The notes under the pieces were generated by a model. The model was not told the origin of the DNA. It did no database searches and worked only from the letters and a program-made list of their open reading frames with translations. Shown piece by piece: positions 63,288-64,000 of a stretch of 64,000 bases of DNA. The position numbers were made by a program, and so were the translations under genes. Origin of the DNA: Saprospirales bacterium. GTDB lineage: Bacteria; Bacteroidota; Bacteroidia; Chitinophagales; Saprospiraceae. How positions within the stretch are numbered: the first letter of the stretch is position 1; each line of letters begins with the position of its first letter. The stretch lies in assembly GCA_007695035.1 (NCBI GenBank), contig REEO01000009.1:1-64000 (forward strand), given 5' to 3'.

Positions 63288-64000
63288 ATGAAAAAAATAG
63301 TGTTTTTGGCCCTTTTCGCAATGGGCATATCGACAATCGCCACAGCCCAAAATCCCTTGCAGTATTAACGGGCACAGGATAAGACGGGTATCAATATGTT
63401 TGAATCACCCAAAGAAACGGATGTGGAATTTGACGGACTGAGAGTAAAAGTTGGTGGAGCCAATACCCTCCAGTTCCAGGCGCTCGATCACGAAACAGCC
63501 AGTGATCAGGAAATTTTTGACATCGGATCCAATTTCAACCTTGCAACTGCAAACCTGGATTTGGACGTTCAACTCCACGACGGTGTGAGAATGCACCTTC
63601 GCACTTACCTTTCGTCACGCCACCACGCTCAGCCTTATGTAAAAGGTGGTTATCTTCAGGTTGACAGGTTGAACTTCATTCGCGAGGATTTCCTCTCGGA
63701 ATTGATGGACAGAATGACTATTCGCTTTGGTCACATGGAGATTAACTACGGTGATGCACACTTTAGAAGAAGTGACAACGGTTCTACCATCCACAACCCA
63801 TTTGTGGGCAATTACATCATGGATGCCTTTACTACCGAAGTAGGTGGTGAGGTTTACTACCGCCAGAATGGTTTCATCGCCATGTTGGGTTTTGCAAATG
63901 GGAAACTCAATCAAAGTGTTAGAAAGCCTGCACCAGGAGCGCCCGAGACCAAGTTGTCTCTCGTTGCAAAACTAGGTTTTGACAGACAAATCAACGAAGA
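63288..64000 (+). pseudogene. Outer-membrane porin-like gene with an in-frame stop, truncated by window end
   Basis: The gene starts ATG at 63288 with a signal peptide, MKKIVFLALFAMGISTIATAQ, then NPLQY and a TAA stop at codon 27 (63366-63368). The same frame continues open to the end of the window at 64000, over 210 codons, with barrel-like alternation and conserved-looking blocks: GINMFESPKETDVEFDGLRVKVGG, FNLATANLDLDVQLHDGVRMHLRTYLSSRH and TIRFGHMEINYGDAHFRRSDNG. It looks like a real outer-membrane protein, and I judge the TAA to be a nonsense change or error (a TAC or TAT codon is likely). An internal ATG at 63396 would lose the signal. It follows the YceI gene by 19 nt. Confidence 0.72.

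Noticed and set aside
1-64000. CRISPR arrays, insertion sequences, prophage genes, attachment sites and replication origin
   Set aside because: No direct-repeat array with spacers, transposase, integrase or phage structural gene, and no dnaA-box cluster was seen.

Overview
The window is a stretch of a Bacteroidota chromosome, most likely a gliding or T9SS-bearing marine or environmental lineage such as Saprospiria; the class-level placement is inference. The phylum call rests on four things seen in the sequence. These are type IX secretion genes (gldJ, porP/sprF-like, porU, porV, plus a cell-surface protein with a C-terminal sorting domain), phylum-typical conserved families (DUF4293, Lacal_2735-like, OstA-like, DUF6913-like), promoters of the Bacteroidota type (TTTG or TTG, about 20 nt, then TAnnTTTG), and a crtD/cruF/crtZ-like carotenoid trio. 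There is no prophage, insertion sequence, CRISPR array or obvious island. Gene content is mainly housekeeping and envelope.

Layout. 1-3.1 kb: tRNA-Asp, accA with an overlapping DUF6913-like gene, and a YdjM-like membrane hydrolase. 3.3-8.9 kb: a complete tripartite RND efflux operon (adaptor, pump, TolC). 8.9-9.4 kb: a gene-free stretch with palindromic fragments. 9.4-14.7 kb: EEP nuclease/phosphatase, guanine deaminase, pterin dehydratase with methionine-type aminotransferase, saccharopine-dehydrogenase-like oxidoreductase, small membrane protein. 15-20.4 kb: small membrane protein, polysaccharide flippase, exported glutathione peroxidase, Lacal_2735-like protein, HMA lipoprotein, Xaa-Pro aminopeptidase, SRPBCC protein. 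20.4-27.5 kb: UbiB/ABC1 kinase, RhlE helicase, OstA-like LPS-transport protein, FAD oxidoreductase, DUF4293. 27.5-30.1 kb: ExbB / four-helix protein / ExbD / ExbD operon and tRNA-Ser. 30.2-37.6 kb: TatD, a GT2 protein fused to a sugar-transferase-like remnant, RecR, pyruvate dehydrogenase E2, glutamate/leucine-type dehydrogenase, and a degenerate arginase-like protein.

37.6-48.1 kb is the gliding/T9SS block: murF and gldJ, porP-like, then divergent porU and porV, closed by a bidirectional terminator and the RNase P RNA gene (rnpB). 48.2-51.5 kb holds a very large NtrY-like sensor kinase with no adjacent response regulator. 51.7-54.3 kb is a crtD-like / cruF-like / crtZ operon that fits synthesis of saproxanthin- or myxol-type monocyclic hydroxy-carotenoids. 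54.5-59.1 kb has an AhpC-type peroxiredoxin, two tandem rhomboid proteases, mutL and a small membrane protein. 59.3-64 kb has a lamin-tail/CotH cell-surface protein with a T9SS tag, an inverted-repeat element, tRNA-Met, a YceI-family protein and an outer-membrane porin-like gene. That last gene is cut by an in-frame TAA just after its signal peptide and runs off the window.

The best leads for follow-up are the interrupted porin-like gene, the GT2/sugar-transferase fusion that lacks the transferase core, the arginase-fold protein without metal ligands, the carotenoid trio, and a MutL whose endonuclease motifs look eroded. No wholly new multi-gene system was identified with confidence. All family calls were made by eye from motifs and have not been searched against any database.
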